DNA from: Phycicoccus endophyticus
GTDB taxonomy: Bacteria > Actinomycetota > Actinomycetes > Actinomycetales > Dermatophilaceae
Assembly: GCF_011326735.1 (NCBI RefSeq)
Contig: NZ_JAANCN010000004.1
Span: 124,001 to 188,000, forward strand
Length of the DNA: 64,000 bases
Direction: 5' to 3'
Shown: positions 1-11,192 of the stretch, in pieces
Layout: the number at the start of each line of letters is the position of its first letter
Numbering within the stretch: the first letter of the stretch is position 1
The notes under the pieces: generated by a model
What the model was told of the DNA's origin: nothing
Databases searched by the model: none
What the model saw: only the letters and a program-made list of their open reading frames with translations
Program-made: the position numbers and the translations under genes

Positions 1-72
1 GAACAGCGCCGCGATGCGGGCCAGGACGCCCGGCTTGTTCTCGACGAGGACGGACAGGGTGTGCTTGCTCAT
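1..72 (-). CDS. ilvN: Acetolactate synthase small (regulatory) subunit, N-terminal fragment
   Basis: Only the first 24 codons lie in the window, and the gene runs off the left edge. The N-terminus reads MSKHTLSVLVENKPGVLARI, the opening beta strand and helix of the ACT domain of IlvN. In the family this domain binds valine and mediates feedback inhibition of the catalytic subunit. The ATG at 72 lies 8 nt after the ilvB stop, so the two are clearly co-transcribed. Function is certain from sequence plus context; nothing can be said about the C-terminal domain. Confidence 0.93.
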   Translation of the reverse strand, partial: MSKHTLSVLVENKPGVLARIAALF

Positions 73-80
73 CGTGGTCC

Positions 81-1961
81 TCACCCTCGGTCGTGGTTGG
101 CGTCGGTCGGCTGGGGTATCGCCTCGGAGTCCTCGCGGTCCCACCGCGGGGCGGTGTCGCGCGCGACCTGGATCAGGTCGTTGCTCACCCCGGCAGCGAC
201 CATCGGCCAGACCATGGCGTCGCGCTCGACGACGAAGTCGACCACGACCGGCCGGTCGGTGACCTCCATCGCCGCCCGGATCGTCGCGTCGACGTCCTCG
301 GGTCGCTCGCAGCGCAGCCCGACGCACCCGTAGGCCTCGGCGAGCTTGACGAAGTCCGGCACCCGCGAGCCGACGGACGTGTGCAGGTCGGTGTTGGAGT
401 AGCGCTCGTTGTAGAAGAGGGTCTGCCACTGCCGGACCATGCCGAGGCTGCTGTTGTTGATGACCGCGACCTTGATCGGGATGTTGTTGATGACGCAGGT
501 CGCCAGCTCCTGGTTGGTCATCTGGAAGCAGCCGTCGCCGTCGACGGCCCACACGGTGCGGTCCGGCTCGCCGGCTTGGGCGCCCATCGCGGCCGGCACG
601 GCGTACCCCATCGTGCCGAGGCCGCCGGAGTTGAGCCACGCGTTGGGCCGCTCGTACCGGACGAACTGGGCCGCCCACATCTGGTGCTGCCCGACGCCGG
701 CGACGTACACGGCCTCCGGGCCGGCGATCTCCCCGAGCCGCTCGATGACGTACTGCGGTGCGAGGGAGCCGTCCTCGGGCGGGGCGTACCCGACGGGGAA
801 GGTCTCCTTCCACCCGGTCACCCGGGCCCGCCACGCGGAGTAGTCCCCGCCTCCGGAGGCGTCCATGTCGGCCTCGACGGCCTCGGCGAGGTCGGCGATG
901 ACCGCCTTGCAGTCGCCGACGATGGGCACCTGGGCGATCCGGTTCTTGCCGATCTCGGCCGGGTCGATGTCGGCGTGGATGACCTTGGCCTGGGTCGCGA
1001 AGGTCGACAGCTGGCCGGTGACCCGGTCGTCGAAGCGGGCGCCGAGGGCGATGACCAGGTCGGAGCGCTGCAGGGCGGTGACCGCGGCAACCGATCCGTG
1101 CATCCCGGGCATGCCCAGGTGCAGGGGGTGGCTGTCGGGCAGGGCGCCGCGGGCCATGAGGGTCGTGACGACCGGGATCTGGGTCAGCTCGACGAACCGT
1201 CGCAGCTCCTCGCTGGCCCGCGCGCGCACGACGCCGCCGCCGACGTAGAGGACGGGCCGGCGGGCGGCGGCGACGAGCCGGGCCGCCTCGCGGATCTGCT
1301 TGCCGTGCGGCCGGGTCACCGGGTGGTAGCCGGGCAGGGCGATCTTCGGGGGCCAGGAGAACGTCGTGCGGGCCTGCAGGGCGTCCTTGGAGATGTCGAC
1401 GAGGACCGGGCCCGGCCGTCCGGTGGAGGCGATGTGGAAGGCCTCGGCGATGACCCGGGGGATGTCGGCGGGGTCGGTCACCAGGTAGTTGTGCTTGGTG
1501 ATCGGCATCGTGATGCCGCGGATGTCGGCCTCCTGGAAGGCGTCGGTCCCGATCGAGGACGAGGCGACCTGGCCGGTGATGGCGACGATCGGCACGGAGT
1601 CCATGTGCGCGTCGGCCAGCGGGGTGACCAGGTTGGTGGCGCCCGGGCCCGAGGTGGCCATGCACACGCCGACCCGGCCGGTCGCGGCGGCGTAGCCCTC
1701 GGCGGCGTGCCCGGCGCCCTGCTCGTGCCGGACGAGGATGTGACGGACGGAGACCGAGTCGAGCAGCGGGTCGTAGGCGGGCAGGATCGCGCCCCCGGGG
1801 ATGCCGAAGACGGTGTCGACCTCCATCGCCTCGAGGGAGAGGACGAGGCTCTGGGCACCGGTCACCTCGACCGGCGCCTTGGCCCGCGCCTGCTGGGCCA
1901 CCTGGGCCGGGCTCGGGGCCGGGTGGAGGGCGGTCGGCGTCGCCGCTCGGGTCTCGCTCAC
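81..1961 (-). CDS. ilvB: Acetolactate synthase large (catalytic) subunit
   Basis: This thiamine-diphosphate enzyme condenses two pyruvates, or pyruvate with 2-ketobutyrate, in the first common step of valine, leucine and isoleucine synthesis. The N-terminal PYR domain has the FGIPGG motif and the activating glutamate region [14 protein letters not shown]. The C-terminal PP domain has [12 protein letters not shown] followed by the NN of the Mg/ThDP motif. I chose the GTG at 1961 (626 aa), because the longer frame from 2009 would begin directly at the end of the attenuator terminator. The first ~35 residues are Ala/Pro-rich and probably disordered. The gene lies 8 nt upstream of ilvN. Regulation is probably by the leader described at 2010-2140. 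Confidence 0.96.
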   Translation of the reverse strand: MSETRAATPTALHPAPSPAQVAQQARAKAPVEVTGAQSLVLSLEAMEVDTVFGIPGGAILPAYDPLLDSVSVRHILVRHEQGAGHAAEGYAAATGRVGVCMATSGPGATNLVTPLADAHMDSVPIVAITGQVASSSIGTDAFQEADIRGITMPITKHNYLVTDPADIPRVIAEAFHIASTGRPGPVLVDISKDALQARTTFSWPPKIALPGYHPVTRPHGKQIREAARLVAAARRPVLYVGGGVVRARASEELRRFVELTQIPVVTTLMARGALPDSHPLHLGMPGMHGSVAAVTALQRSDLVIALGARFDDRVTGQLSTFATQAKVIHADIDPAEIGKNRIAQVPIVGDCKAVIADLAEAVEADMDASGGGDYSAWRARVTGWKETFPVGYAPPEDGSLAPQYVIERLGEIAGPEAVYVAGVGQHQMWAAQFVRYERPNAWLNSGGLGTMGYAVPAAMGAQAGEPDRTVWAVDGDGCFQMTNQELATCVINNIPIKVAVINNSSLGMVRQWQTLFYNERYSNTDLHTSVGSRVPDFVKLAEAYGCVGLRCERPEDVDATIRAAMEVTDRPVVVDFVVERDAMVWPMVAAGVSNDLIQVARDTAPRWDREDSEAIPQPTDANHDRG

Positions 1962-2009
1962 GATGGGGTCACCGCTTTCTGCTCGTTGGGCCGGCCGGGG
2001 TCCGCGCAC

Positions 2010-2047
2010 AAAAAAACCCTCCAGCCCCGGTGAGGGACGTCGGAGGG
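2010..2047 (-). terminator. ilvB attenuator terminator
   Basis: Read on the minus strand, a GC-rich hairpin is followed by seven T residues (A run at 2010-2016 on the plus strand). The 3' arm GGAGGG (2017-2022) can pair with CCCTCC at 2042-2047. It can also pair, more tightly, with the CCCTC segment around 2031-2035. This is the only hairpin with a T-tract that I saw in the window. It sits between the leader peptide and ilvB, as expected for ribosome-controlled attenuation. Confidence 0.8.
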
Positions 2048-2069
2048 AGCGCGCCTGGTCGCGGGTGGG

Positions 2070-2105
2070 TCAGGCGCGCTGTCGAAGTACGAGGACTCGG
2101 GCCAC
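2070..2105 (-). CDS. ilvB leader peptide (MARVLVLRQRA)
   Basis: This is an 11-codon ORF (GTG start at 2105, TGA at 2070) whose centre reads Val-Leu-Val-Leu, the end products of the pathway. It begins just downstream of the -10 element at 2112-2117 and ends 23 nt before the terminator hairpin. Short leader peptides rich in branched-chain residues, of the type RILVLGKR, are known upstream of ilvB in Streptomyces and of ilvBNC in corynebacteria. The expected mechanism is that starvation for charged tRNA-Val or tRNA-Leu stalls the ribosome and prevents the terminator from forming. The leader has no evident Shine-Dalgarno and may be translated from near the 5' end. Confidence 0.78.
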   Translation of the reverse strand: MARVLVLRQRA

Positions 2106-2111
2106 GGGACA

Positions 2112-2140
2112 ACTGTCTCCCCACGCCCGGGGGGTGTCAA
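2112..2140 (-). promoter_or_regulatory. ilvB promoter
   Basis: A perfect TTGACA -35 (plus-strand tgtcaa, 2135-2140) and a GACAGT -10 (2112-2117) are separated by 17 bp on the minus strand. The predicted start point is within a few bases of the leader-peptide GTG at 2105, which fits a leader translated with little or no 5' UTR. Confidence 0.65.
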
Positions 2141-2220
2141 CCCGCGAGACGGGCGGTCCCACCATCCGGAACCGTGACGTCGGCCACTGCGGTGCCACCC
2201 CATCGCCGGCCCGGCGCCGG

Positions 2221-3921
2221 TCAGTCGCAGACGGCGCCGGTGCTCGCGCTGCGGACGAGCTTGCGGTACTTGGCCAGCACGCCACGGGCGTAGCGCGGCT
2301 CCGGGTGACGCACCCCCTGCGCCCGGCGCGCGGCCATCTCCTCCTCCTCGACGAGGAGGTCGAGGGTGCCGTGCGCGACGTCGAGCCGGATGCGGTCGCC
2401 GTCGCGGACGAAGGCGATCGGGCCCTCGTCGACGGCCTCGGGGGCGACGTGCCCGACGCACAGCCCGGTCGTCCCGCCGGAGAAGCGGCCGTCGGTGAGC
2501 AGCAGGACGTCCTTGCCGAGCCCGGCGCCCTTGATCGCGCCGGTCACGGCGAGCATCTCGCGCATACCCGGCCCACCCTTGGGCCCCTCGTAGCGGATGA
2601 CGACGACGTCGCCGGCGGTCAGCGAGCCGTCCTCGACGGCGTCCATGGCACCCCGCTCGCCGTCGAAGACCCGGGCGGTGCCCTCGAAGACCTCCGAGTC
2701 GAAGCCGGCCGACTTCACGACCGCGCCCTCGGGGGCGAGCGAGCCGGTGAGGATCGTGATGCCCCCGGTGCGGTGGATCGGCTCGCGCATCGCGCGCACG
2801 ACCTTCCCGTCGACGTCCGGGGGCGCGATGTCGGCGAGGTTCTCGGCCATCGTGCGGCCGGTGACGGTGAGGCAGTCGCCGTGCAGGAGCCCGGCGTCGA
2901 GCAGCGCCCGCATGACGACCGGGACGCCGCCGACGCGGTCGACGTCGGTCATGACGAACTGCCCGAAGGGCTTGACGTCGGCCAGGTGCGGGACGCGGTC
3001 GCCGACCCTGCGGAAGTCCTCGAGGGTGAGCTCGACCTCGGCCTCGTGGGCGATGGCGAGCAGGTGCAGGACGGCGTTCGTCGACCCGCCGAAGGCCATG
3101 ACGACGGCAATGGCGTTCTCGAACGCCTCCTTGGTCATGATGTCGCGCGCGGTGATGCCGCGCCGGAGGAGCTCGACGACGGCCTCACCGGAGCGCCGTG
3201 CGAAACCGTCGCGGCGGCGGTCGGTGGCCGGCGGCGCGGCCGAGCCCGGCAGCGACATCCCGATGGCCTCGGCGACTGAGGCCATCGTGTTGGCGGTGTA
3301 CATCCCGCCGCAGGCGCCCTCCCCCGGGCAGATGGCCCGCTCGATGGCGTCGACGTCCGCACGCGGGATGAGCCCGCGCGCGCAGGCCCCGACGGCCTCG
3401 AACGCGTCGATGATCGTCACCGTCTTCTCGGTGCCGTCGGACAGCTTGGCGATGCCCGGGAGGATGGACCCGGCGTAGAGGAAGACCGACGCGAGGTCGA
3501 GGCGGGCGGCGGCCATGAGCATCCCCGGAAGCGACTTGTCGCAGCCGGCGAGCAGCACCGAGCCGTCGAGCCGCTCGGCGTTCATGACGGTCTCGACCGA
3601 GTCGGCGATGATCTCCCGGCTCACGAGCGAGAAGTGCATCCCCTCGTGCCCCATGGAGATGCCGTCCGAGACCGAGATCGTGCCGAACTCCAGCGGGTAC
3701 CCGCCGCCCGCGTGGACGCCGTCCTTGACCGCCTGAGCGAGCCGGTCCAGGGAGAGGTTGCACGGGGTGATCTCGTTCCACGAGCTCGCGACCCCGACCT
3801 GCGGCTTGGCGAAGTCCTCGTCCCCGAGGCCGACCGCGCGCAGCATCCCCCGGGCGGCGGCCTTCTCGAGACCGTCGGTGACGTCGCGGCTGCGGGGCTT
3901 GATGTCGGGAGACGTCGTCAT
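2221..3921 (-). CDS. ilvD: Dihydroxy-acid dehydratase
   Basis: The enzyme dehydrates 2,3-dihydroxy-isovalerate and 2,3-dihydroxy-3-methylvalerate to the 2-keto acids, the third step of valine/isoleucine synthesis. The cysteines expected to ligand the Fe-S cluster are present in [15 protein letters not shown] and [13 protein letters not shown]. The length of 566 aa matches the family. I prefer the second ATG (3921, [13 protein letters not shown]) because a TAGGAT -10 ends exactly 7 nt upstream; the first ATG (3930) overlaps that hexamer. The gene has its own promoter although it lies downstream of sixA on the same strand. It shares a pathway with the adjacent ilvB but is transcribed separately. 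Confidence 0.96.
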   Translation of the reverse strand: MTTSPDIKPRSRDVTDGLEKAAARGMLRAVGLGDEDFAKPQVGVASSWNEITPCNLSLDRLAQAVKDGVHAGGGYPLEFGTISVSDGISMGHEGMHFSLVSREIIADSVETVMNAERLDGSVLLAGCDKSLPGMLMAAARLDLASVFLYAGSILPGIAKLSDGTEKTVTIIDAFEAVGACARGLIPRADVDAIERAICPGEGACGGMYTANTMASVAEAIGMSLPGSAAPPATDRRRDGFARRSGEAVVELLRRGITARDIMTKEAFENAIAVVMAFGGSTNAVLHLLAIAHEAEVELTLEDFRRVGDRVPHLADVKPFGQFVMTDVDRVGGVPVVMRALLDAGLLHGDCLTVTGRTMAENLADIAPPDVDGKVVRAMREPIHRTGGITILTGSLAPEGAVVKSAGFDSEVFEGTARVFDGERGAMDAVEDGSLTAGDVVVIRYEGPKGGPGMREMLAVTGAIKGAGLGKDVLLLTDGRFSGGTTGLCVGHVAPEAVDEGPIAFVRDGDRIRLDVAHGTLDLLVEEEEMAARRAQGVRHPEPRYARGVLAKYRKLVRSASTGAVCD

Positions 3922-3928
3922 GGCGCTC

Positions 3929-3934
3929 ATCCTA
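3929..3934 (-). promoter_or_regulatory. ilvD -10 element (leaderless)
   Basis: TAGGAT on the minus strand ends 7 nt before the ATG at 3921, the spacing expected when transcription starts at the A of the start codon. No convincing -35 is visible. Confidence 0.55.
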
Positions 3935-3994
3935 GGTTCGCGTCCGCGGCGGCGTCGGGCGGTCCGCCCCCCGGAAGGCCGGCCGCGGGTCCAC

Positions 3995-4015
3995 CCCGGG
4001 CCGGCGGGCCCCGGG
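3995..4015 (-). terminator. Possible terminator hairpin after the sixA-like gene
   Basis: An 8-bp GC-only stem (CCCGGGCC with GGCCCCGGG, one bulged base, 4-nt loop) begins 3 nt after the stop of the upstream minus-strand gene. There is no T-tract, so this is only a weak terminator candidate. Confidence 0.35.
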
Positions 4016-4017
4016 CG

Positions 4018-4548
4018 TCAGTGGTCGGCGCGGGCGACGTGGAAGCGCTCGAGGGTGGCGTCGCCGGCGCCGATGTCGGCCCAGCGGCCCGCGTAGTGCA
4101 GGACGGCGAGCCCGCACGTCGGGAACCCCTCGGCCAGCGCCCGGTGCCCCTCGACGCTGCCGTCGCCGTCGGCGAGCAGCTCGGCGAGCGCCGGCACGCC
4201 GGGGGCGTGCCCGACGACCATGACGACGTCCGCGTCCTCGTCGGTCTCCCAGAGGGCGGCCAGCACCGCCTCGGGGCTGCCGTTGTAGATCCGCCGGTCG
4301 TGGTGGACCTCGGCCTCCGGGCAGCCGGACTCCCACACGGCCTCGCAGGTCTGACGGGTCCGCTCGGCGGTGGAGCACAGGACCTCGTCGATACCGATGC
4401 CGTGCTCGAGGAGCCAGTGTCCGGCCGCGGTGGCGTCCCGCCGGCCCCGCGCGGTCAGCTCCCGTTCGTGGTCGCCGCCCGGGTTGGACTCCTCGGTCTT
4501 CGCGTGGCGCATGAGGACGAGGACGCGGTCTCGGGCGGCTCGGGTCAT
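4018..4548 (-). CDS. SixA-like histidine phosphatase family protein
   Basis: This is a 176-aa member of the histidine phosphatase superfamily. The catalytic RHAKTE motif is at residues 14-19 (phosphate-accepting His15). A second arginine (AERTRQT) and the later VVGHAPG motif with the second histidine complete the active site. SixA-type proteins dephosphorylate phosphohistidine on signalling or PTS proteins, but the substrate cannot be told from sequence, and small phosphorylated metabolites are also possible. The start ATG at 4548 has a weak CATGAT hexamer 6 nt upstream. The gene stands alone between gatB and ilvD. Confidence 0.85.
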   Translation of the reverse strand: MTRAARDRVLVLMRHAKTEESNPGGDHERELTARGRRDATAAGHWLLEHGIGIDEVLCSTAERTRQTCEAVWESGCPEAEVHHDRRIYNGSPEAVLAALWETDEDADVVMVVGHAPGVPALAELLADGDGSVEGHRALAEGFPTCGLAVLHYAGRWADIGAGDATLERFHVARADH

Positions 4549-4636
4549 ACCCCGATCATGCCCCGCCCCGGCGAGGGGGTCACCCCGGTCGTGACGCAGG
4601 AGACCGTCCCGCGCCGGCCGTCGTCGTCGACGCGGG

Positions 4637-6166
4637 TCAGCCCGGGGCGAGCCGGTCGAGGATGAGCCGGCGCGCGGCCGCGGCGTCGGCCTGCCCGCGC
4701 ATCTCCTTCATCACCTGGCCGATGAGCGCGCCGACCGCCTGCACCTTGCCGCCACGGATCTTCTCGGCGACGTCGGGGTTGGCCGCGATGACCTTCTCCA
4801 CCGCCGCCTCGAGGGCACCGGTGTCCTGGACCAGCTCGAGGCCGCGGGCGTCGGCCACCTGGGTCGGGCCGCCCTCACCGTCGAGGACCCCCTCCCACAC
4901 CTGCCGGGCCATGGAGTCGTTGAGCCGGCCGCCGTCGACGAGCCGCTCGAGCTCGACGACGTGCTCCGGCGTGACCCCGAGCCGCTGCGCGTAGGTGACG
5001 ACGTCGGTGCCCTCCCCGTTGGCCCGGCGGGCGACCTCACCCGACCACCACTTCCTGGCGGCCGCGGGGGTGGCACCCGCAGCGACCGTCTCCTCGACGA
5101 GCTCGACGAGCCCGGCGTTGAGGACGTCGCGCATCTCGAGGTCGCTGTAGCCCCACGCGTCCTGGAGCCGTCGGCGTCGCGCGGCCGGCGGCTCCGGCAG
5201 GGTGGCCCGCAGCGCCTCGACCGTCTCGCGCGACGGCGCGACGGGGACGAGGTCGGGCTCGGGGAAGTAGCGGTAGTCCTCGGCGTCGGACTTCAGCCGG
5301 CCGGAGGTGGTGATGCCGGTGTCCTCGTGCCAGTGCCGGGTCTCCTGGGTGACCGAGCCGCCGCCGGTGAGGACCGCCGCGTGGCGGCCGACCTCGTAGC
5401 GCACCGCCCGCTCGACCGAGCGCAGCGAGTTGACGTTCTTGGTCTCGGTGCGCGTGCCGAGCCGCGCCGAGCCCTTCGGCGCGAGCGAGAGGTTGACGTC
5501 GCAGCGCATCGAGCCCTGCTCCATCTTGACGTCGGAGACGCCCATGGCCTTGAGCAGGTCACGCAGCGTCGCGACGTACGCGCGCGCCACCTCGGGCGCT
5601 CGCTCCCCCGCGCCGACGATCGGCCGGGTGACGATCTCGACGAGGGGGATGCCGGCGCGGTTGTAGTCGACGAGGCTGTGGGTGGCGCCGTGGATGCGGC
5701 CCGTGCTGCCGCCCACGTGCAGCGACTTGCCGGTGTCCTCCTCCATGTGCGCGCGCTCGATCTCGACCCGGTAGGTGCTGCCGTCCTCGAGCTGGACGTC
5801 GAGGTAGCCGTCGAAGGCGATGGGCTCGTCGTACTGCGAGGTCTGGAAGTTCTTGGGCATGTCCGGGTAGAAGTAGTTCTTCCGCGCGAACCGGCACCAC
5901 TCCGCGATGGAACAGTTGAGCGCCAACCCGATCCGGATGGCCGACTCGACCGCCGTCTCGTTGACGACGGGCAGCGCACCGGGCAGCCCGAGGCACACCG
6001 GACAGACCTGCGTGTTCGGCTCGGCGCCGAACTCGGTCGGGCAGCCGCAGAACATCTTCGTCGCGGTGCCGAGCTCGACGTGCACCTCGAGGCCGAGGGC
6101 CGGGTCGAAGGCGGCGACCGCCTCGTCGTAGGGCAGGGTCGCCTCCGCGCCGGTCGTCGTCGTCAT
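4637..6166 (-). CDS. gatB: Asp-tRNA(Asn)/Glu-tRNA(Gln) amidotransferase subunit B
   Basis: GatB binds the mischarged tRNA, and its kinase-like active site phosphorylates the Glu/Asp carboxylate before amidation. The zinc-site cysteines FCGCPTEF...CPVCLGLPG lie at about residues 38-58 and the cradle domain follows. The C-terminal YqeY-like tail (roughly 360-509) contains [17 protein letters not shown]. At 509 aa it is full length. Its ATG overlaps the gatA stop (ATGA at 6163-6166), so the two are translationally coupled. Presence of gatCAB implies that this organism makes Gln-tRNA and/or Asn-tRNA by the indirect route. Confidence 0.97.
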   Translation of the reverse strand: MTTTTGAEATLPYDEAVAAFDPALGLEVHVELGTATKMFCGCPTEFGAEPNTQVCPVCLGLPGALPVVNETAVESAIRIGLALNCSIAEWCRFARKNYFYPDMPKNFQTSQYDEPIAFDGYLDVQLEDGSTYRVEIERAHMEEDTGKSLHVGGSTGRIHGATHSLVDYNRAGIPLVEIVTRPIVGAGERAPEVARAYVATLRDLLKAMGVSDVKMEQGSMRCDVNLSLAPKGSARLGTRTETKNVNSLRSVERAVRYEVGRHAAVLTGGGSVTQETRHWHEDTGITTSGRLKSDAEDYRYFPEPDLVPVAPSRETVEALRATLPEPPAARRRRLQDAWGYSDLEMRDVLNAGLVELVEETVAAGATPAAARKWWSGEVARRANGEGTDVVTYAQRLGVTPEHVVELERLVDGGRLNDSMARQVWEGVLDGEGGPTQVADARGLELVQDTGALEAAVEKVIAANPDVAEKIRGGKVQAVGALIGQVMKEMRGQADAAAARRLILDRLAPG

Positions 6167-7680
6167 CGGGTCACCTCGCTCAGGTCGGGTGCGCGGTCCA
6201 GGAGGGGGCCGCCCCAGGCGGCCGTGAGCCGCGCCTCGAGGGCGGCCCCGACGGCGTAGAGCCGGTCGTCGGCCATCGCCGGGGCGAGCACCTGGAAGCC
6301 GGCCGGCAGGCCGTCCTCGTCGGCGAGGCCGCTCGGCACCGACAGCCCCGGGATGCCCGCCAGGTTGGCGGGGATGGTGGCGATGTCGTTGAGGTACATC
6401 GCCATCGGGTCCTCGAGCTTGTCGCCGAGCCGGAAGGCGGTCGTCGGTGCGGTCGGGCTGACGAGGACGTCCGCGGCCTCGAAGGCCCGGTCGAAGTCGT
6501 CGGCGATGAGCCGCCGGACCTTCTGCGCCGACCCGTAGTAGGCGTCGTAGTAGCCGCTGGAGAGCGCGTAAGTCCCGAGGATGATCCGGCGCTTGACCTC
6601 GTCACCGAAGCCGGCGTCGCGGGTGGCCGCCATCACCTGCTCGGCGCTCGGCGCCGCGACCCCCTCGGGGGTGACCCGCAGCCCGTAGCGCATGGCGTCG
6701 AACCGGGCGAGGTTGCTGCTGGCCTCGCTCGGCAGGATGAGGTAGTAGGCGGCCAGGGCGTAGGTGAAGCTCGGGCACGACACCTCGACGACCTCGGCCC
6801 CGGCGTCGACGAGGTGCTGCACGGCCTCGTCGAAGCGCGCCTGCACCCCGGGCTGGAAGCCCTCGCCGGTCAGCTCGCGCACGATGCCGATCCGCAGGCC
6901 GGCGACGTCGGCCCGGCGGGCAGCCTCGACCACCGGGGGCACCGGCGCGTCGACCGAGGTGGAGTCCAGCGGGTCGTGCCCGCCGATCACCTCGTGCAGG
7001 AGGGCGGAGTCCAGGACGGTGCGGCTGCACGGGCCGGCCTGGTCGAGCGAGGAGGCCAGAGCCACCAGGCCGTAGCGGGAGACGCCGCCGTAGGTCGGCT
7101 TGGCGCCGACGGTCCCGGTGACGGCGGCCGGCTGGCGGATCGAGCCACCGGTGTCGGTGCCGATGGCCAGGGGCGCCTGGAAGGAGGCGACCGCGGAGGA
7201 GGAGCCGCCACCGGAGCCGCCGGGGATGCGCTCGAGGTCCCAGGGGTTGCGGCTCGGGCCGTAGGCGCTGTGCTCGGTCGAGGAGCCCATCGCGAACTCG
7301 TCCATGTTCGTCTTGCCGAGGAGTGGCAGGTGGGCCTCCCGCAGCCGGCGCACGAGCGTGGCGTCGTACGGGGGCACCCACCCCTGGAGGATGCGGCTGC
7401 CGCACGTCGTCGGCAGCCCGCGGGTGGCCATGACGTCCTTGACCGCGACGGGCACACCGGCGAGCGCGTGCAGGGGCTCCCCCGCGGCCCGGGCGCGGTC
7501 GGCGGCGTCGGCGGCGGCGAGCGCGCCGGCCTCGTCGACGTGGAGGTAGGAGTGGACGGCGCCGTCGACGGCGGCGGTGCGGTCCAGGAGCGCCCGGGTC
7601 ACCTCGCGGGAGGAGACGGAGCCGGCACCGAGCAGGTCGGCGAGCTCGGCGGCGGTGGCGCGGGTCAGGTCGGTGGTCAC
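6163..7680 (-). CDS. gatA: Asp-tRNA(Asn)/Glu-tRNA(Gln) amidotransferase subunit A
   Basis: This glutamine amidase subunit releases ammonia for GatB. The Ser-cisSer-Lys triad of the amidase signature family is visible: Lys in PVAVKDVM, the glycine/serine-rich stretch [14 protein letters not shown], and [10 protein letters not shown]. The 505-aa length is normal. The GTG start at 7680 is preceded by AAGGACC. The gene follows gatC by 55 nt and overlaps gatB by 4 nt in the order gatC-gatA-gatB. Confidence 0.97.
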   Translation of the reverse strand: MTTDLTRATAAELADLLGAGSVSSREVTRALLDRTAAVDGAVHSYLHVDEAGALAAADAADRARAAGEPLHALAGVPVAVKDVMATRGLPTTCGSRILQGWVPPYDATLVRRLREAHLPLLGKTNMDEFAMGSSTEHSAYGPSRNPWDLERIPGGSGGGSSSAVASFQAPLAIGTDTGGSIRQPAAVTGTVGAKPTYGGVSRYGLVALASSLDQAGPCSRTVLDSALLHEVIGGHDPLDSTSVDAPVPPVVEAARRADVAGLRIGIVRELTGEGFQPGVQARFDEAVQHLVDAGAEVVEVSCPSFTYALAAYYLILPSEASSNLARFDAMRYGLRVTPEGVAAPSAEQVMAATRDAGFGDEVKRRIILGTYALSSGYYDAYYGSAQKVRRLIADDFDRAFEAADVLVSPTAPTTAFRLGDKLEDPMAMYLNDIATIPANLAGIPGLSVPSGLADEDGLPAGFQVLAPAMADDRLYAVGAALEARLTAAWGGPLLDRAPDLSEVTR

Positions 7681-7735
7681 GGTCGGTCCTTGCGGGCGGA
7701 GGTGCGGGGGCGAGCGTGGGGGTGGTGGCCGGCGG

Positions 7736-8032
7736 TCACTCTTCGTCCAGGATGCGGGGCACGCTGAAGCGCTGCTGCTCGGACTCGGGGGCGCCGGCCA
7801 GCGCCTCCTGCGGCGTCAGGCAGTCGCGGACGACGTCCGGGCGGGTGACGTTGACGATCGGCATCGGGTGGCTCATCGGCTCGACGTCGGTGATCGGGGC
7901 CTGCTGCACCGTGGCCACTGCCTCGAGGATGACCCCGAGCTCGCCGACCATCCGGTCCAGCTCGGCGTCGGACAGGTCGATCCGGGCGAGCCCGGCGAGG
8001 TGGGCGACGTCGTCGCGGGTCAGGTCGGCCAT
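7736..8032 (-). CDS. gatC: Asp-tRNA(Asn)/Glu-tRNA(Gln) amidotransferase subunit C
   Basis: This is a 98-aa GatC that threads between GatA and GatB and stabilises the complex. The N-terminal helix reads [19 protein letters not shown], and the conserved C-terminal region holds the [13 protein letters not shown] motif. The ATG at 8032 is chosen over longer in-frame readings because a TAGACT hexamer ends exactly 7 nt upstream and the family starts here. It is the first gene of gatC-gatA-gatB and probably leaderless. Confidence 0.96.
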   Translation of the reverse strand: MADLTRDDVAHLAGLARIDLSDAELDRMVGELGVILEAVATVQQAPITDVEPMSHPMPIVNVTRPDVVRDCLTPQEALAGAPESEQQRFSVPRILDEE

Positions 8033-8039
8033 GACGGCC

Positions 8040-8045
8040 AGTCTA
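8040..8045 (-). promoter_or_regulatory. gatCAB -10 element (leaderless)
   Basis: TAGACT on the minus strand lies 7 nt before the gatC ATG. The same hexamer precedes iscS. No clear -35 is present. Confidence 0.6.
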
Positions 8046-8124
8046 TGGGTGCCACCTGCGACCCGGTCGCCGGCCGCCGCGAGACCGGGCCGTGCCGCCC
8101 ACGGGCCACACCAGGAAGACCGGG

Positions 8125-10434
<2,310 letters not shown>

Positions 10435-10561
10435 TCACGGCTGCGGCGGGTAGGACGCGGGCGCGGGCCCGGCCGGGCGGTCCTCGACCCGGTCCGCGAC
10501 GACGGCCACGCCCCCGAAGCAGGCACGGGCCAGGGACACCGGGCCCAGCCCGCGGGCGACG

Positions 10562-11041
10562 CTAACGGCCCGGGTCGCTCGCGCGGTGGTCGCGCAGGAG
10601 GACGTCGCGGGTCACCTCGAGCTGCCCGAGGTGCTGGGCGAGCTCCTCGTACACGTGGAGGAGGACCTCGCCCTGGGTGGCGTACCGCACCGTGACGTCG
10701 TCGCGCACGGGCTCCACCGGAGGCGCGGAGACGACCGCGGCGACGACGTCGTCGTGCAGGCGCCGGCGCGCGTCCTCGATCAGGTCCAGCGCCTCCTCGA
10801 CACTCCCCTCGGCGACGAACTCGGCGTCACGGTCGCGGGGCACGGGGAGGCCGCGGTTCGTCGTGCGTCCCCAGAACCCCATGACACCGCACACGTGGGC
10901 CACGAGGACGAAGGCGCTGTTGCTGCCCTGGACCCCCTCGACGCGCGTGTTGACCAGGTCATCGCCGAGCTCACGGCAGAGCGCCGCGAATTGCTCGAGC
11001 GCGTCGTCGCAGAACCGGAGGAACACCTCACCCTCGACCAT
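10562..11041 (-). CDS. DinB-fold (DUF664-like) protein
   Basis: This 159-aa helical protein resembles the DinB/YfiT four-helix superfamily, which includes mycothiol-dependent S-transferases and maleylpyruvate isomerases. Candidate metal-binding histidines are His49 (VLVAHVCG), His129 and His137 (HVYEELAQHLGQ). The ending ELAQHLGQLEVTRD is characteristic of the DUF664 branch. I infer an enzyme acting on a low-molecular-weight thiol or electrophile, but the substrate is unknown. The ATG at 11041 is preceded by TAGCCT with 6 nt spacing. The 163-bp gap before ligA holds nothing I can support. Confidence 0.7.
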   Translation of the reverse strand: MVEGEVFLRFCDDALEQFAALCRELGDDLVNTRVEGVQGSNSAFVLVAHVCGVMGFWGRTTNRGLPVPRDRDAEFVAEGSVEEALDLIEDARRRLHDDVVAAVVSAPPVEPVRDDVTVRYATQGEVLLHVYEELAQHLGQLEVTRDVLLRDHRASDPGR

Positions 11042-11047
11042 CCCGCG

Positions 11048-11053
11048 AGGCTA
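11048..11053 (-). promoter_or_regulatory. -10 element of the DinB-fold gene (leaderless)
   Basis: TAGCCT on the minus strand is 6 nt upstream of the ATG at 11041. Confidence 0.5.
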
Positions 11054-11192
11054 GCCGTCGCCCGGCCACCGGACGAGGTGACCCAGGAGCCCGGCCGGGG
11101 GTCGAGTCAGGGTGTGTCGGCCACGCCTCTGGCGCCCGCCCGCCGGGTCGACAAGGATGGGGGTCCGTCGCCGACGCCGGACAGGAGCCCCG

